Shown here: positions 53,552-64,000 of the stretch, in pieces | How positions within the stretch are numbered: position 1 is the stretch's first letter | Layout of the letters: every line of letters starts with the position of its first letter | Notes under the pieces: generated by a model | The model's input: only the letters and a program-made list of their open reading frames with translations | Told to the model about the DNA's origin: nothing | Database searches by the model: none | Source: Microdochium bolleyi | Lineage: Eukaryota; Ascomycota; Sordariomycetes; Xylariales; Microdochiaceae | DNA: 64,000 bases | Assembly: GCA_001566295.1 (NCBI GenBank) | Contig: KQ964260.1 | Coordinates: 310,001-374,000 of the forward strand | Direction: 5' to 3' | Made by a program: the position numbers and the translations under genes

Positions 53552-55520
53552 TCAGTTCTCCCGCTCCCCACCCCGGTCCTTGTTGGGTTGTTCAGGCTCG
53601 ATACTCGAACCCGCCTCGACATCCCTGACCTTTGCACGTCCACCACGCGATGCTTGGCTGCCGCGACTCACATATGAGTGCGCGCTGTCGATGTCGAAAG
53701 CATCACCGCGTAGCTCAATCTCAGAGACTTGCTGTTCCTCGTTACCGAGCACGATCTTGGCAGTCTTCTGCTTGATCCACGCCGTCGCCGACCACCGGTG
53801 CTGTCGTTGTTCTTGTTGATGATGTTGTTGCTGCCCCGGCTCATCTTTATCAGCGTAAGGAGTATCAAAAGTGGCACCACTTTCCGTGACAGTGTCGCGG
53901 CTCTCTCTCGCAGCTCTGTTGTGGTTGGTGCCGCTGCTCGTAGACCGATGCTCCCCGACTCCGACACTTTTCGTCATGTCGCTCCCGCCGATCGTGTGCG
54001 TAGCATACACGGGGCCTCCCAGGCTTGTCTGCTGATTCTGTTGCTCGCCAAACGTCCCAGCCCCGAGCCCTGCGCCGACGCCTACAACACCTCCGCCGCC
54101 TTTGAACCTGATCACCCGGCCCCCGGGCCCGCCTATCTGCACCCGTACCCCACCTCCACCACAGCTTCCGTCGAATATCGGCTCGTCGTTGAGCGATTGC
54201 CGCCGGCGCCGGCGGTCTATCCACCGGCGCCACCACCACGAGCGGTTCGCGCGGTGCCGGTGGTAGTCTCGGTTCTTGCGCGAGCGGGTCCAGAAGAGCT
54301 TGCGCGCCCAGGAGATCCAGAGTGGGTTGCAGACGGGGATGCACACACCGACCATGGTGATGGCATATTCCCACGTGTCGAGTATGAGGGGGACGAGGTC
54401 GGAGTCTGGTGAGAAAGCCTAGTGTTAGGCGTGAAACGAGATGGAAAGAAGAACATCAAAAGGGGGGGATTCTCACTGGAGTCGCCGTTCGGATCCAGGT
54501 AAACAAGGCCAGCTACTCTTGAAATACCAATACCCATGGCACTGAAAGAGCAGTACATCAGCGAACTTGCAATATCACCAAAAGGAGGAAAGTGAATGAT
54601 ATAAGGCATGACTTACAGCAACCCAAGGCTCATGCTCGACAGGACAATGACCTTCTCCTTATGCGGCATGTTGAGATGGCGCACAAAGATCCACGGCAGG
54701 ATGGCCCAGTAGAAGTCGACCACCACCCAGAGGACTGGTATCGTAGGTCAGTTCATTGCGCTTGTGAAAAAAAGAGCCCTCCATTTCATCGAAAGGATCC
54801 CCGGTCCGAACTGGCTGCTCTTGGGTTCGCTCAAGGCTGGGGGGACATGAGATAGCGAGGCTAGGAACATACCGGCCAGCCACATAAACAGCTTCAGAAA
54901 GTCAATCGCACACTCCCCCTCCGTGATCGTCGTGTCCCAGAAATACGCGGCGGGCTTGCAGCTCGTATACTGTGCGATGTTGACGGTGATCGAGAGCCCC
55001 AGTACGGCTATGATCCACGCGTATATGCTCGCTCGCTGCCACCTCACCGTCACAAAGCGCAGCTGGAACATGCCCACAGAGCACTTGGCCAGCGCGGAGC
55101 CGAGCACCAGGATCCCCTGACCCACGACGCCGAGGAGCTGCGGGGAGGCCATCCCGGGGAAGGGCGGCGGTCGTGTGTCGATTGGGTTCGAGTCGGCGCC
55201 GGCTGTACCCCAGTTGTAGGATGTGCTAAAGGTCAGGAGCGATGTTGCGATGAGGAGAGGCAGCTCAATAGGACCGGGAGTGTTAGCAACATCTATCAAG
55301 CTGCTGCCGGATTTGCCGTCAGGTGGAGCCAGGCGAGCAAAAAGAAGCTTACCAGCGCCAGCATGTACACATGATCGTCCGACCCGTACGCCTTGATCAT
55401 GAAGAGCCGTACGTACAGCCGGATCGCGCTGAATACCACGGTCAGCCCCGTGGCGCACCATATGGCGGCGAGGGCTCTCTGGCGGTGTTCGTCTGGCTCC
55501 ATGGTCTCTGGAGGAAGCAT
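53552..55520 (-). CDS. Fungal rhodopsin-domain (PTH11-like) integral membrane protein
   Basis: Seven-helix receptor-like protein of the Pezizomycotina rhodopsin-domain family, 531 aa. Model: complement(join(53552..54405, 54477..54541, 54617..54734, 54873..55263, 55353..55520)). TM1-2 are ALAAIWCATGLTVVFSAIRL and the DDHVYMLALL region; later helices include LLIATSLLTFSTSYNW, YAWIIAVLGLSITVNIAQYT, DFYWAILPWIFV, VIVLSSMSLGLL and the last helix around ITMVGVCIPVCNPLWISW. Family hallmarks are the TS-Y-C-KP-x-YFWD segment (TSCKPAAYFWDTTI) and the DLVPLILDTWEYAIT stretch before the last helix. No CFEM domain is present. The C-terminal ~260 residues are cytosolic: Arg-rich (WWWRRWIDRRRRR), Gly-rich, then His/Gln and Ser/Asp sequence, a possible signalling tail. 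It is convergent with the DUF2235 gene. Confidence 0.87.
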
Positions 55521-58500
55521 GGGTCGCCGAGAAAGAAGGCGTTAAGAGGCAATGGAGCCTCTTAACGGGACTGTTGCCTCGGCAAAGCGAGTAGTTTTGG
55601 TGCTTTCGATGGCATGAGGGATTGTTGTGAAAGGGTTCGATCACGTCTGTGGAGGAGAGCCAGAACTCAGTCGCCCTCGGTCGAGGCAGAGGGAAAGATC
55701 CACAAACGCCTTCAGTGCTGATGTCTGGGTCAGAAGGCTGTTGTAGTTCTGAGACAACGTTCACCGGCTCGTTTTCGACAGAGGCTGCCCGAGCGATTGT
55801 GATGGGCGCCTGGCCAGCCTTATGAGACCACTTTTCCGGAGAAGAGCCCGGCCCGATAGACGAGTAGAAGAGAGGAAGGGAAAGAAAGCAAAATCAGCCT
55901 CAAAACGCCCAGCCAAGACTTCGGCACAGTTGACAGCTGCAAATCGTCCGGATAAGGTATCGATGGGGTGTGCTGGAGACTCGGCGCCGGCGTGGAAAGT
56001 CAGTGTTCTCCAGGTCGTAAGGTGCGGTTCTAGATTGCGGCAACGGGTGCTCAAAAGCCACAGACGGGAAGATTAGGGTGCGCATCAGGTGTCTTTTTGC
56101 CTGCCGCGGGCATTGACGTCCAGTCGGCCCTCTTGCCAAGGCGGCCTGGCTCTAGCTCGGCCCACGGGGATGGGAACAGAACCGGCCCCCCCTTTCCAGA
56201 TCCAGGCCACCAACGACGCGCCTCTTGGAGTCAGCCAGGGGTGATCATTGATAGATATCCCCGATCGCAAGGTTTGGCTGGTTTGGCTGACGGTGGAGCT
56301 AGGCGACTTGCGGGATGTTGCAAGGAATGTGCTGCTGGATCCTTACCACATGAAGAACTGCCTGCAGGAACGCCATGCCGCTATCTTGCTGATGGAAAAG
56401 TCCCATCGCGCGCGGCCTGCCAGCGTTTCGCGCATAACCGACGAGGGAAGGGCACGGGCTGTGCTGCGTTCATTATCCTCATGGGACGGATTGATAAGAG
56501 CAAGAACAAATACCAGGGACGTGGCAGCCGGGGCACATCCGCACTGACATGTTCGAGACGAGACTGTAGAGAAAAGGATATCGGGCACAAATAACGGGCC
56601 CAGCTTTTGCAAGCTCGCAACATTAACTCTGTGCTCGACTCGCTCCAATGGCTGCAGTCACCGTGGCCATGTAGGATCAATCCAAAGACCCATGATCTGC
56701 CCCTCCTTTGGACTCATTTGGAGACGGGGGGAAGTCTAAATTGACAGTCTCTTACGCAAATGCAGTTTGACCCGGCGGCCTGGGGAGGGGGGGCAGCCGA
56801 GCTTGCCGAGCTAGCTGCGCCCGCGCGGGTCTCGGAACAGGCTGCCGGCTGCAGGAGATCCCCGTTCTCGCCTGGCGCCGATGATGTGTGATGGATTATT
56901 AGTGATCGGGCACACGGATCTGCTCCGTCGTGGCCCGGTTTGCAGCGATCGGAAGGCGTGAGCATCAAGAACACGAACTGCAGGTACAATTGCCCTCGTG
57001 GCCACAAGGGCCACGAGTCGTGCGCAGAATTATAGTACTTGGGTGACACAATACAACATTCACAAAGGCCCGACACGCGATACGGCCATCATAAGGACTT
57101 TCCACTGCGACTTGCTGCTGTCGGGAGGAACAGGGCCTGCGTTGCGGGTTCGCAGTCGTAGCAACGCGTGGGCTTGTCAGCAGAAAAGCAGCAGCCTTCT
57201 CATGTTCCACAGGGGGAGCCGTCTCCATCCCTTAGCCCGCAAGTCATCCTGGGACCACGTGGTCCCCCCGATGTCCCATTTCCAGACAAGGCGCCTTGCT
57301 GTTGCCCTTCAACGAAGACGAAACGAATGCAGGACTCTCTGCAACTAGGCATTGGCGGGCACGACGAGAAAGCGTGGTTCAAGCGTAACGAGGGTTTGCC
57401 GCGGCTGATGGGGCCATCCAGACCTGCATGATAACGACCTATATCGTCCACCACTGGAGGGGTGTCTTGCGGTCGCCACCAGCACCTGAAATCTTGCGGC
57501 ATCAAAGCGGCAGGGGGGTGAGGCTGAAATGAGCGTGCGATGTGCTCCGGATACAGGAATGATCCGCCCCGCTCCCGTTGCCATGAGCCCGAGAGGTGCA
57601 ACGATCTCGACTGCCTTTGCGCTCAGCTACAAGGCAGCGCGCTCGGTGGCGGCATCAGGTATCACGCACGGCACAGCGCAACAACACACGGCACGCACGC
57701 TGCATACACACACCAGCGGGCAGCTTCAGCATGGAAGGGAAACGGCTCTTGAGACGCCCGGTCACCCCTTCCGGGCGTCCAAACCCTTACGCGACTATCG
57801 CAGGGCGTAATTTATTCCCTGCTCGTGTCTTTCGTCGCTCGAGCTCAAGAAGCCCCTGAAGCCTGCTGCCAGCTTGCTGCTCCCAAAAGCCGCAAATGCA
57901 TCAGCATCAGCACAAGATTGTGGACAAGGGCAGTGGACCCTGAACCCCGAACCGGGGCCTGCTGGAGACCTGACAAGGCTGGAGAGGAGCAAGCTGGGTC
58001 CGCCCACCATCCATACAGAGACCCTAGACAATAAGGCCAAGGGGGGCTCGAAATGCACTGGCAGGTGGGCGACCCTTGAAGGATGCTCCCATCTTGCCGC
58101 CCTGTTGTTCCGAAAAAGGACCATGCACTGCCCAGGCATGTTGGCTTGGGCTCGCTGACCGCAGAATGCCGCATGCTGAGTGCCAGCGTCGAACGGCCAA
58201 CCTAGTCCTGAGTCTGCTCGTCCCCAGCAACTTTCCTATCAGTGCAAGGATACTGACGATCCAGGTGCATGAGCTGGAGCACGGTAGCGAAAAAGACCCC
58301 TGCTTGCAATACAACGCTGGACGAGGGACAGGTAAGCACTTGTGCGCGCAACGGCAATCCTGCTTGTTTGCATTGTCTGCCTCCAAGCTGCCAATTTCTC
58401 GGCCCCCTCCCCAGCCACTCACTCGTATGTGGCTACATTTAAAGATAGAACATGAGACTGCGAGATCAGGGCACACGCACTCGGCGCCTCTCCTCTTTTG

Positions 58501-59144
58501 TGCCCGACAGACAGAGAGGGGGGGGGGGGGGGGGCAGCGTGATACGCAGTATACTGCACTGGAGGCTGCACAGCTGGAAGCCCGCCGCCCAGGGGCCGGG
58601 TAAGGGACGGGGGGGGGGCACCACGGCGCGCGGGACGCAAGCGGACGGGAGAGACTCGACGCATTCGGCCTGGCCCGGGCCCAGCTCAGCTCTCAGCTGT
58701 CAACGCCATCCAATCTGCCCAGGGGTCGCGCCCAATCAGCAGCCACGGTGACGGCCACGTCCACTGGCAGCTTGCACGATTGCGGTTTGGTCCGTCCACT
58801 CTTTTGCTCGTTAGTGGCCATTTTGGTCGACAGAAGCGTGACGCGCGGCGGCGGCCTGAATTGCCGTCTTCGACGTGGCGGCTTGAATTGCCTGGGTACG
58901 GCCAAGTCGAAGGCTGAATTCGTCAGCAGTGTTGGACGGGTCAAGTCGATTCTGGCCCGTTGGGCGCCCAAGACCGGACCGACGGGCGTGGCTTGTTTGC
59001 TTTCGTGCTTGCCAACCTGAATAGTGTTGCCCTTTCCCTCCTCTCTCACCCGCTCGTCGTGCTTTCTGTCGTGCTTGTGATCAGCCTTCTGCGATATTTG
59101 CGATTCCCCCCCCTCGACGATGCCCTCGTGAAAAGGCAACAGGG
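55521..59144. other. 3.6-kb gene-free region upstream of the GT61 gene
   Basis: No gene supported; overlapping GC-rich open frames only. Includes a 17-G run (58518-58534) and a 10-G run (58609-58618). The final few hundred bases are presumably promoter and 5' leader of the GT61 gene. Confidence 0.5.
58518..58534 (+). repeat. G17 homopolymer
   Basis: Uninterrupted run of seventeen guanines, followed 74 bases later by a run of ten. Capable of forming G-quadruplex and slippage-prone; exact length should not be trusted. Confidence 0.85.
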
Positions 59145-61655
59145 ATGCTGCTCCGATATCCGTCTCGGTCCCTGCATGTGCTGAGGACGTGCCTGCTGTT
59201 GCTGGCCGGCTTCGCAATCGTCCGGTGGTGGCACATTGCCTCGTCACACACGCAGCAGCAGCCATGGAGCTCGACCTTCACGGGCAAGATCCCGCAGGAC
59301 CCTCTGGCGCACCTCGACGAGGTCTCAACCGTCACGAAACCCGACGGCAGCCCTGACCAGCATGTCAGGCCCGGCCAACCCCTGGCATCAACGCACGGCA
59401 ACCACAACAACGATGCCGGATACCCACCTACTGCACAGGACGGCAACAGTGCCAGCAGTGTCGACAGCAGCAGCAGTGGCAGCAACCTTCCCCTCCCGGC
59501 CGAGTACGCCGCGCACGACCCGACGTCCGACTTCTGCGCCTCGCGCTTCACAACCAAGTGGTTCGACGTCATCCGCGCGAATCGGAACCAGTACTGTCTC
59601 GAGTCGGCGGCCTCGGCGCTGCACTGCTTCCACACGCCGCCCGACTTCCACGGTGACCGGCACGTCGACTCGTTCTGCATCGGGCAGAATGCCAGGTACG
59701 ACACGGTGCGCGACAAGTTCACGCTCGACTGCCCCTTGACCAAGGTTGTGCCGCCGGGATTACCCAAGACGCCGTGGGACCTGCACGAGTACTGGTATGA
59801 GACGGGGCCGAGGCCGATCATGTGGCGTTGGATGACGCTGGATGACCGCGCAGAGATCCTGCAGCATCGTCCTTTCAAGGGCCCGCCTGTGGCTGAGAGT
59901 GCTTCTCTACCGGAGAAGGCAACAGGGTCTGGATCTTCATCGCCATCGTCGTCATCTGCTGATGAGGCCCAGCAGCAGCATGGTCTCCCGGCCAGGCCGA
60001 CCGAGCGAGACATCCCTGTGGATAACATGGCGGGCCACAACTCGACCAGCCTAGAGTCTCCTCGAGCAGCCCCCGCCTCAGCATCGACACCGCGCACGTT
60101 CACATATCTTCTCAAGCGCGAGGGCTCGCACAACATCTTCCACTCCCTGCATGAGATCATGTCCATGACGCAGACCTTCGATGCCCTGCGCACGACGCGC
60201 GACCCGGCCACGAACGCGCCCTTCTTCGTCTCCCCCGTTGATATCCCCAATGTTCAGATCATCATCGTGGACGGCCACAACGACGGCCCTTACTTTGACC
60301 TGTGGAAGCTCTTCTCCGGCCGGGACCCGAAGCGGGTCACGCAGCTCGTCGAGGGAGAGGGCAAGGCCGCGATCCTGCTCACGACTCCCGACGACGAGAA
60401 GGCCGGGGAGGCGGCGTGGCTGTCGCGGCCGCTGGACAACGTGATCATCCCGTTCGCGGGCGGGTCGAACCCGGTGTGGCATGACGACTGGGAGAAGTGG
60501 GACTGCGTGAACGAGCTGAGGACCGTGTTTGTCCGGAGGGTGCTGGACTTTTACGGGTTCCCGGCCGATACGCCGGTGCTGAAGAAGAGCAGTGGTCTCG
60601 CGAGGAGGCAGGCCACTGCCGGTGCTAATAGTGGAAACATTGCACCGCCGAGGACACCAGAAGCTGGATCTGGAGGCTCGCCTGCCGCGAAGGCAGCGGC
60701 CGCGGTACAGTCGCCGAAGAAAAACAGCAATAGGCCGGTTGCGGCCGGTGGTGCTGGCAGGCCCTCTGGCAACGAGACTTCCCGTGGCAGCAGCAGCAGC
60801 AGTAGTAGTAGCGGCCCGAAGGGTTCGTCGAAAGCACCCTCAGGCTCTCAAAATGCACCAGCAGCACCTGTGAAGGAGGCTGCTGCTGCAACTGCCAAGA
60901 ATGAGACAGTTCATGGCACGCAGCCAGCTGTCAAAAACGACAAGCCCTCGGTGGGCAAAGGAGAGAAACCTGCGGCGGTTAAGGAGCCTGCTTCTACGGC
61001 TTCGAGCAGCAAGGACAAGGAGGACTCGGCAGTGAAACAGGAGGTCGCGATACCGAACAAGGACAAGGCCATTGCCAATAAGCAGCCTCCACCATCATCA
61101 CCACCACCCTCCTCATCTGCGCCGGGTGACAACAGCAACGTCAGCAATAATAGCGGCAGCGAAGCACTCACCCCTCCACCGCCCGGCGCCCTGCGCATAA
61201 CATTCATCGATCGCAAGGAGACCCGGCGCGTGCAAGACACCCCCGCGCTGCTCGCCCACGCGCGAAACGTCCTCGCGGGTAAGCTCAAGCTCAACATCCA
61301 CATCCAGGCCGTCGACTTCGCGACGCTCTCCTTCCGGGAACAGATTGCCCTCGCGCGCGAGACGGATATCCTCGTCGGCGTGCACGGCGCCGGGCTCACG
61401 CACACGCTCTTCATGCGGCAGGATATGGGCGCGCTGGTCGAGATCTTCCCCGAAGGATTCGAGCTCCGCTGCTTCCGCGCCATGGCGAGGGACAGGGGGC
61501 TCGAGTACTACAAGATGCACGTCCCCGTCGTGGAGAAGAAGGCCGACTTCCACGTCGAGGATGTCATTGTACCGCAGGACAAGTTTGTCGAAGTCCTCGA
61601 GCATGCGGTCAAGGCGCTGGACAACCGGCCGGGGAGCTTTAATGATTTTTACTAA
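59145..61655 (+). CDS. GT61-family glycosyltransferase (DUF563)
   Basis: Type II membrane protein of the Golgi, 836 aa, single exon. A signal anchor lies at about residues 9-27 (SLHVLRTCLLLLAGFAIVRW), followed by a Ser/Gln-rich stem. The catalytic domain begins near residue 130 with DPTSDFCASRFTTKWFDVIR and carries many cysteines. Conserved GT61 elements are REGSHNIFHSLHEIMSMTQT, DNVIIPFAGGSNPVWHDDW and, near the C-terminus, DILVGVHGAGLTHTLFMRQD (the VHGAGLT motif) with EIFPEGF. Eukaryotic GT61 members include plant xylosyl/arabinosyl-transferases and the EGF-domain O-GlcNAc transferase EOGT; the sugar used here is unknown. Between DFYGFPADTPVLKK and ITFIDRKETRRV, residues ~479-683 form a low-complexity insert rich in Ala, Lys, Ser and Pro. 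ATG at 59145 is the first in frame before the anchor. Confidence 0.9.
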   Translation: MLLRYPSRSLHVLRTCLLLLAGFAIVRWWHIASSHTQQQPWSSTFTGKIPQDPLAHLDEVSTVTKPDGSPDQHVRPGQPLASTHGNHNNDAGYPPTAQDGNSASSVDSSSSGSNLPLPAEYAAHDPTSDFCASRFTTKWFDVIRANRNQYCLESAASALHCFHTPPDFHGDRHVDSFCIGQNARYDTVRDKFTLDCPLTKVVPPGLPKTPWDLHEYWYETGPRPIMWRWMTLDDRAEILQHRPFKGPPVAESASLPEKATGSGSSSPSSSSADEAQQQHGLPARPTERDIPVDNMAGHNSTSLESPRAAPASASTPRTFTYLLKREGSHNIFHSLHEIMSMTQTFDALRTTRDPATNAPFFVSPVDIPNVQIIIVDGHNDGPYFDLWKLFSGRDPKRVTQLVEGEGKAAILLTTPDDEKAGEAAWLSRPLDNVIIPFAGGSNPVWHDDWEKWDCVNELRTVFVRRVLDFYGFPADTPVLKKSSGLARRQATAGANSGNIAPPRTPEAGSGGSPAAKAAAAVQSPKKNSNRPVAAGGAGRPSGNETSRGSSSSSSSSGPKGSSKAPSGSQNAPAAPVKEAAAATAKNETVHGTQPAVKNDKPSVGKGEKPAAVKEPASTASSSKDKEDSAVKQEVAIPNKDKAIANKQPPPSSPPPSSSAPGDNSNVSNNSGSEALTPPPPGALRITFIDRKETRRVQDTPALLAHARNVLAGKLKLNIHIQAVDFATLSFREQIALARETDILVGVHGAGLTHTLFMRQDMGALVEIFPEGFELRCFRAMARDRGLEYYKMHVPVVEKKADFHVEDVIVPQDKFVEVLEHAVKALDNRPGSFNDFY

Positions 61656-62089
61656 TGTGGGAGCCTGTTCCTGTGGGTTCCGAAAGAGGCGTTCACAAAA
61701 TATGGTTAATGCTAACCCAGACTATGCATCATGGGACATCGCTTGGCCGGTAACATGTGATTTGAGTAGTGGCATGTGTCAGTCACGGACAACTTCCATC
61801 CAGTGTGTTGGGCCGCCAAGCCGATGATAGTCAACCACCCCCCGTCTTACGTGCCTCGTAGTGACAAGTGGAAGGACAAAACTCCAACACGTGGGGTCGC
61901 ATCGTTCACACCCTGGCTCAGGCACAACAACGACCCCCCAGCGTTCTGTATGCCGAGGCGACCCCGCAGGCAGAGGGTACAAGTAAATTAAAAGAACAGA
62001 AGGCTACTTCGGCGGGCCATCTACCGTCCTCGCCTGACCACCAAACTCCCAGAGAAAGTCTCAGGCGAGCTGATCGCAAGCAGAGCAAT
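61656..62089. other. Intergenic
   Basis: 434 bases, promoter of the next gene and 3' flank of GT61. Nothing specific seen. Confidence 0.6.
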
Positions 62090-63010
62090 ATGCATCTCCC
62101 CCAGCTGGCCGTCTTGAGCCTCCTCTCGACAGCCTCGGCAGCTTCACTCCCGCTGCGCATCGTCTCCTTCAACATCCGCTGGGCCACCCCCGTCACCGAC
62201 ATCGGCGAGAAGCCATGGTGGTCCCTCTTCTGCGGCATCTGGCCCTCGCAATGCCGTGAGCCGCACACGACGGCCTACATCGCCGACATCGTGGCGTCCG
62301 CCCCTTCTACTGACGCCATCACGATCCTCGGCCTGCAGGAGGTCGTCGACAACCAGCTCATCGACATCAAGAACGTGCTCGGCGCCAGCAGGTGGAAGCA
62401 CATTGGCGTCGCGCGCGACGACGGCAAGAAGAGCGGCGAATACAGCCCCATCATCTACAACGCGGACGCGCTGGACGTGCTGTACAGCGAGACCAAGTGG
62501 CTCTCGCCCACGCCCGACAGTGTCTCGTTCGGCTGGGGCGCGGGGAGCAGGCGCGTCGTGACGATCGGGGTGTTCCAGCACAAGGTCTCGGGCAAGCGCT
62601 TCATCCACGGCAACACGCACCTCGACAATGTCAGCCAGCAGGCGCGCATGGAGGGTATCAAGGTCGTCGCCGGCCGGCTCAGGGCCGTCCAGAGGCAGTG
62701 GGGCCTGGACCTGGGCGTCACGCTCACGGGGGACTTCAACTCCTCTCCGGGGAGCGGGGACGCGTACGGCACGCTGCGGGATATGGGGTACCTGCAGGAC
62801 CTCTGGGATGCTGCTCCGCACGTAGGGCCCAACGAGCTGACGTACACGGGCTGGACGAGGGAGGGGAAGAGCCGGATTGATTATGTCTGGTTCGGACCGG
62901 TGCAGGGTGCACACTACTCAGCCATCAAGGTGGAGGTTCGGGACAATGTGCGGAGTGATATTCTGGTCAGTGATCACAGGCCGGTCGTGGGTGATTTGAC
63001 ACTGTTGTGA
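62090..63010 (+). CDS. Secreted endonuclease/exonuclease/phosphatase family protein
   Basis: Single-exon gene, 306 aa. An N-terminal signal peptide (MHLPQLAVLSLLSTASA) indicates secretion. The EEP fold is complete: LRIVSFNIRW (metal/phosphate asparagine), ILGLQEVVDNQL (metal-binding Glu), IHGNTHLDNVS (active-site His/Asp region), LTGDFNSSPG (Asp-Asn pair) and the C-terminal SDHRPVVGDL (catalytic Asp-His). The SRIDYVWF motif before it is typical. Family members are nucleases, sphingomyelinases or inositol phosphatases; the secreted fungal branch is mostly unassigned, so the substrate is left open. Two cysteines (WSLFCGIWPSQC) could form one disulphide. ATG at 62090 begins the signal peptide; the open frame extends farther upstream but without secretory character. 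Confidence 0.9.
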   Translation: MHLPQLAVLSLLSTASAASLPLRIVSFNIRWATPVTDIGEKPWWSLFCGIWPSQCREPHTTAYIADIVASAPSTDAITILGLQEVVDNQLIDIKNVLGASRWKHIGVARDDGKKSGEYSPIIYNADALDVLYSETKWLSPTPDSVSFGWGAGSRRVVTIGVFQHKVSGKRFIHGNTHLDNVSQQARMEGIKVVAGRLRAVQRQWGLDLGVTLTGDFNSSPGSGDAYGTLRDMGYLQDLWDAAPHVGPNELTYTGWTREGKSRIDYVWFGPVQGAHYSAIKVEVRDNVRSDILVSDHRPVVGDLTLL

Positions 63011-63864
63011 TCAATAGCAGATTCGCAGTCACACAAGCTATTCCTACAGTCATAAACTCCAACTCGTATTCCGTGTTGATGCATGAGCCTATGTTCACTG
63101 AGATGTGGTGACATGTCTGGTGCTCTTTGATCGCCCGATGGGTTAGAAATAGGCAGATGTGGTGAGTTCATCATGACAGACTTACGTGCTTACTGCTGCG
63201 AACATTAGATTGTAGGGCTGGCCAGCCAGTCAGTTGGTGACCGACATATTCCGTCTGGACATAATAGGGCACACCAGCAGCAGATGGTGATCTTCACCGG
63301 CGCGTCTATTTCGCTTTCGCTGCCTCGCTTAGGATAGTTGACCGCTTCGGCTATTGTGTGTTTCTGAACCAGGATTCCCCAAAGCCAGTGCGTCGGGCAC
63401 CAATCAAGTAGCAGCGTGAGACAGGTCACCGTCAGAGCCTCCCAGCTCGCCAGGTTGTGGGCAGGCCACTGTCTTGGCATGACGCAGCGACGATCAAAGG
63501 CCGGCGATCCGAGTCTATCACAGCGTGTTGGCTGGGCCAGTTCCGCAGCTTGATCAGACGTGACGAGGCTATATTTAGAGGTCCTGCACATCGCGCACCA
63601 GTTGCAGCGATGCTTGGCATATTATTTCGACGTCATCCAGAGCACAACTGGCAAATAAGCAGCCGAGACAGTGAGACGCATGGTCTCTCGTGCCACACCA
63701 CGCCCGACAGTATCACGCAAAAACCATGGCCAAGCATTTGTATTAAAGCTTGAGTGGGGACCGCGTTGTCGACAGCGGGCGAGCGGCTCCTCAATGTCCG
63801 TATCGTATGCTTGGTTTTCAAGACCACTTATCTGGCTCGACCTTGGACAGCGAGAAGTCGAGAA
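63011..63864. other. Intergenic
   Basis: 854 bases, no supported gene; presumed promoter of the gene that starts at 63865. Confidence 0.55.
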
Positions 63865-64000
63865 ATGTGCTCAACCTCCAGGCATTACCGGCCCAGCAGC
63901 TGGGCCCTCCTCTCAGTCACTCTCCTCGGGCTCTCCGCACCCGTAGTCGCCAGCGCCTCACCGCGAGCCTCCAACGCCACCACCAACGACTATGTGTTAC
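63865..64000 (+). CDS. N-terminus of a secreted protein, cut by the window end
   Basis: An ATG at 63865 opens 45 codons to the end of the window. The product begins MCSTSRHYRPSSWALLSVTL and continues LGLSAPVVASASPRA, a credible signal peptide with n-, h- and c-regions and an Ala-x-Ala/Ser cleavage site, followed by sequons (NATTND). This looks like the start of a secreted enzyme or effector, but no catalytic motif is reached, so no product name can be given. No in-frame stop is present before the end. Confidence 0.55.
   Translation, partial: MCSTSRHYRPSSWALLSVTLLGLSAPVVASASPRASNATTNDYVL

Noticed and set aside
1..64000. CRISPR array, insertion sequence or rRNA
   Set aside because: None seen: no regularly spaced repeats, no transposase or reverse-transcriptase motif and no rRNA-like stretch in the window.

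Overview
The window is nuclear DNA of a filamentous ascomycete (Pezizomycotina, most likely a Sordariomycete). The signs are spliceosomal introns of about 50-100 bp with GTAAGT-like donors, three Zn2Cys6 regulators, a rhodopsin/PTH11-type membrane receptor, a proteinase K-like subtilase, a GT61 glycosyltransferase, small secreted proteins, and long GC-rich intergenic stretches. Gene models were built by joining reading frames at GT/AG sites and checking that the phases agree; none has been tested against transcripts.

Layout. 1-4.6 kb holds a MUP1-type amino-acid permease and a Nudix hydrolase. 5.7-17.8 kb is a compact accessory block: a Zn2Cys6 regulator, a hexose-type MFS transporter and an SDR dehydrogenase read from a shared divergent promoter, an UNC93-like MFS protein, and a TauD/TfdA-type dioxygenase read from a second divergent promoter. 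This looks like an uptake-and-oxidation cluster with its own regulator, but the substrate cannot be read from sequence. 19.5-20.8 kb carries a complete secreted subtilisin-like protease. 22.7-23.2 kb carries a small frameshifted hypothetical gene. 23.2-27.2 kb has no gene I can support.

27.2-38.9 kb holds a small disordered protein, a SAM methyltransferase, an intron-containing tRNA-Pro, a 12-cysteine secreted mini-protein, a second Zn2Cys6 regulator divergent from a second SDR, and a second small disordered protein. The two disordered proteins (27.2 and 38.1-38.9 kb) share a 27-residue C-terminal motif and appear to be paralogues of an undescribed family. 42.0-48.7 kb, all on the minus strand, carries an S66 peptidase, a third Zn2Cys6 regulator, an anchored secretory protein and a hypothetical protein. 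49.2-50.3 kb is the wreck of a BBE-type FAD oxidase. 51.4-55.5 kb has a DUF2235 hydrolase and a rhodopsin-domain receptor, convergent. 59.1-64 kb has a GT61 enzyme with a large low-complexity insert, a secreted endonuclease/exonuclease/phosphatase protein, and the first 45 codons of another secreted protein cut by the window end.

Three gene-free stretches of 3-4 kb (23.2-27.2, 38.9-42.0, 55.5-59.1 kb) sit immediately upstream of the first disordered protein, the second disordered protein and the GT61 gene, and may be long leader or promoter regions. No transposon, CRISPR array or rRNA was found.
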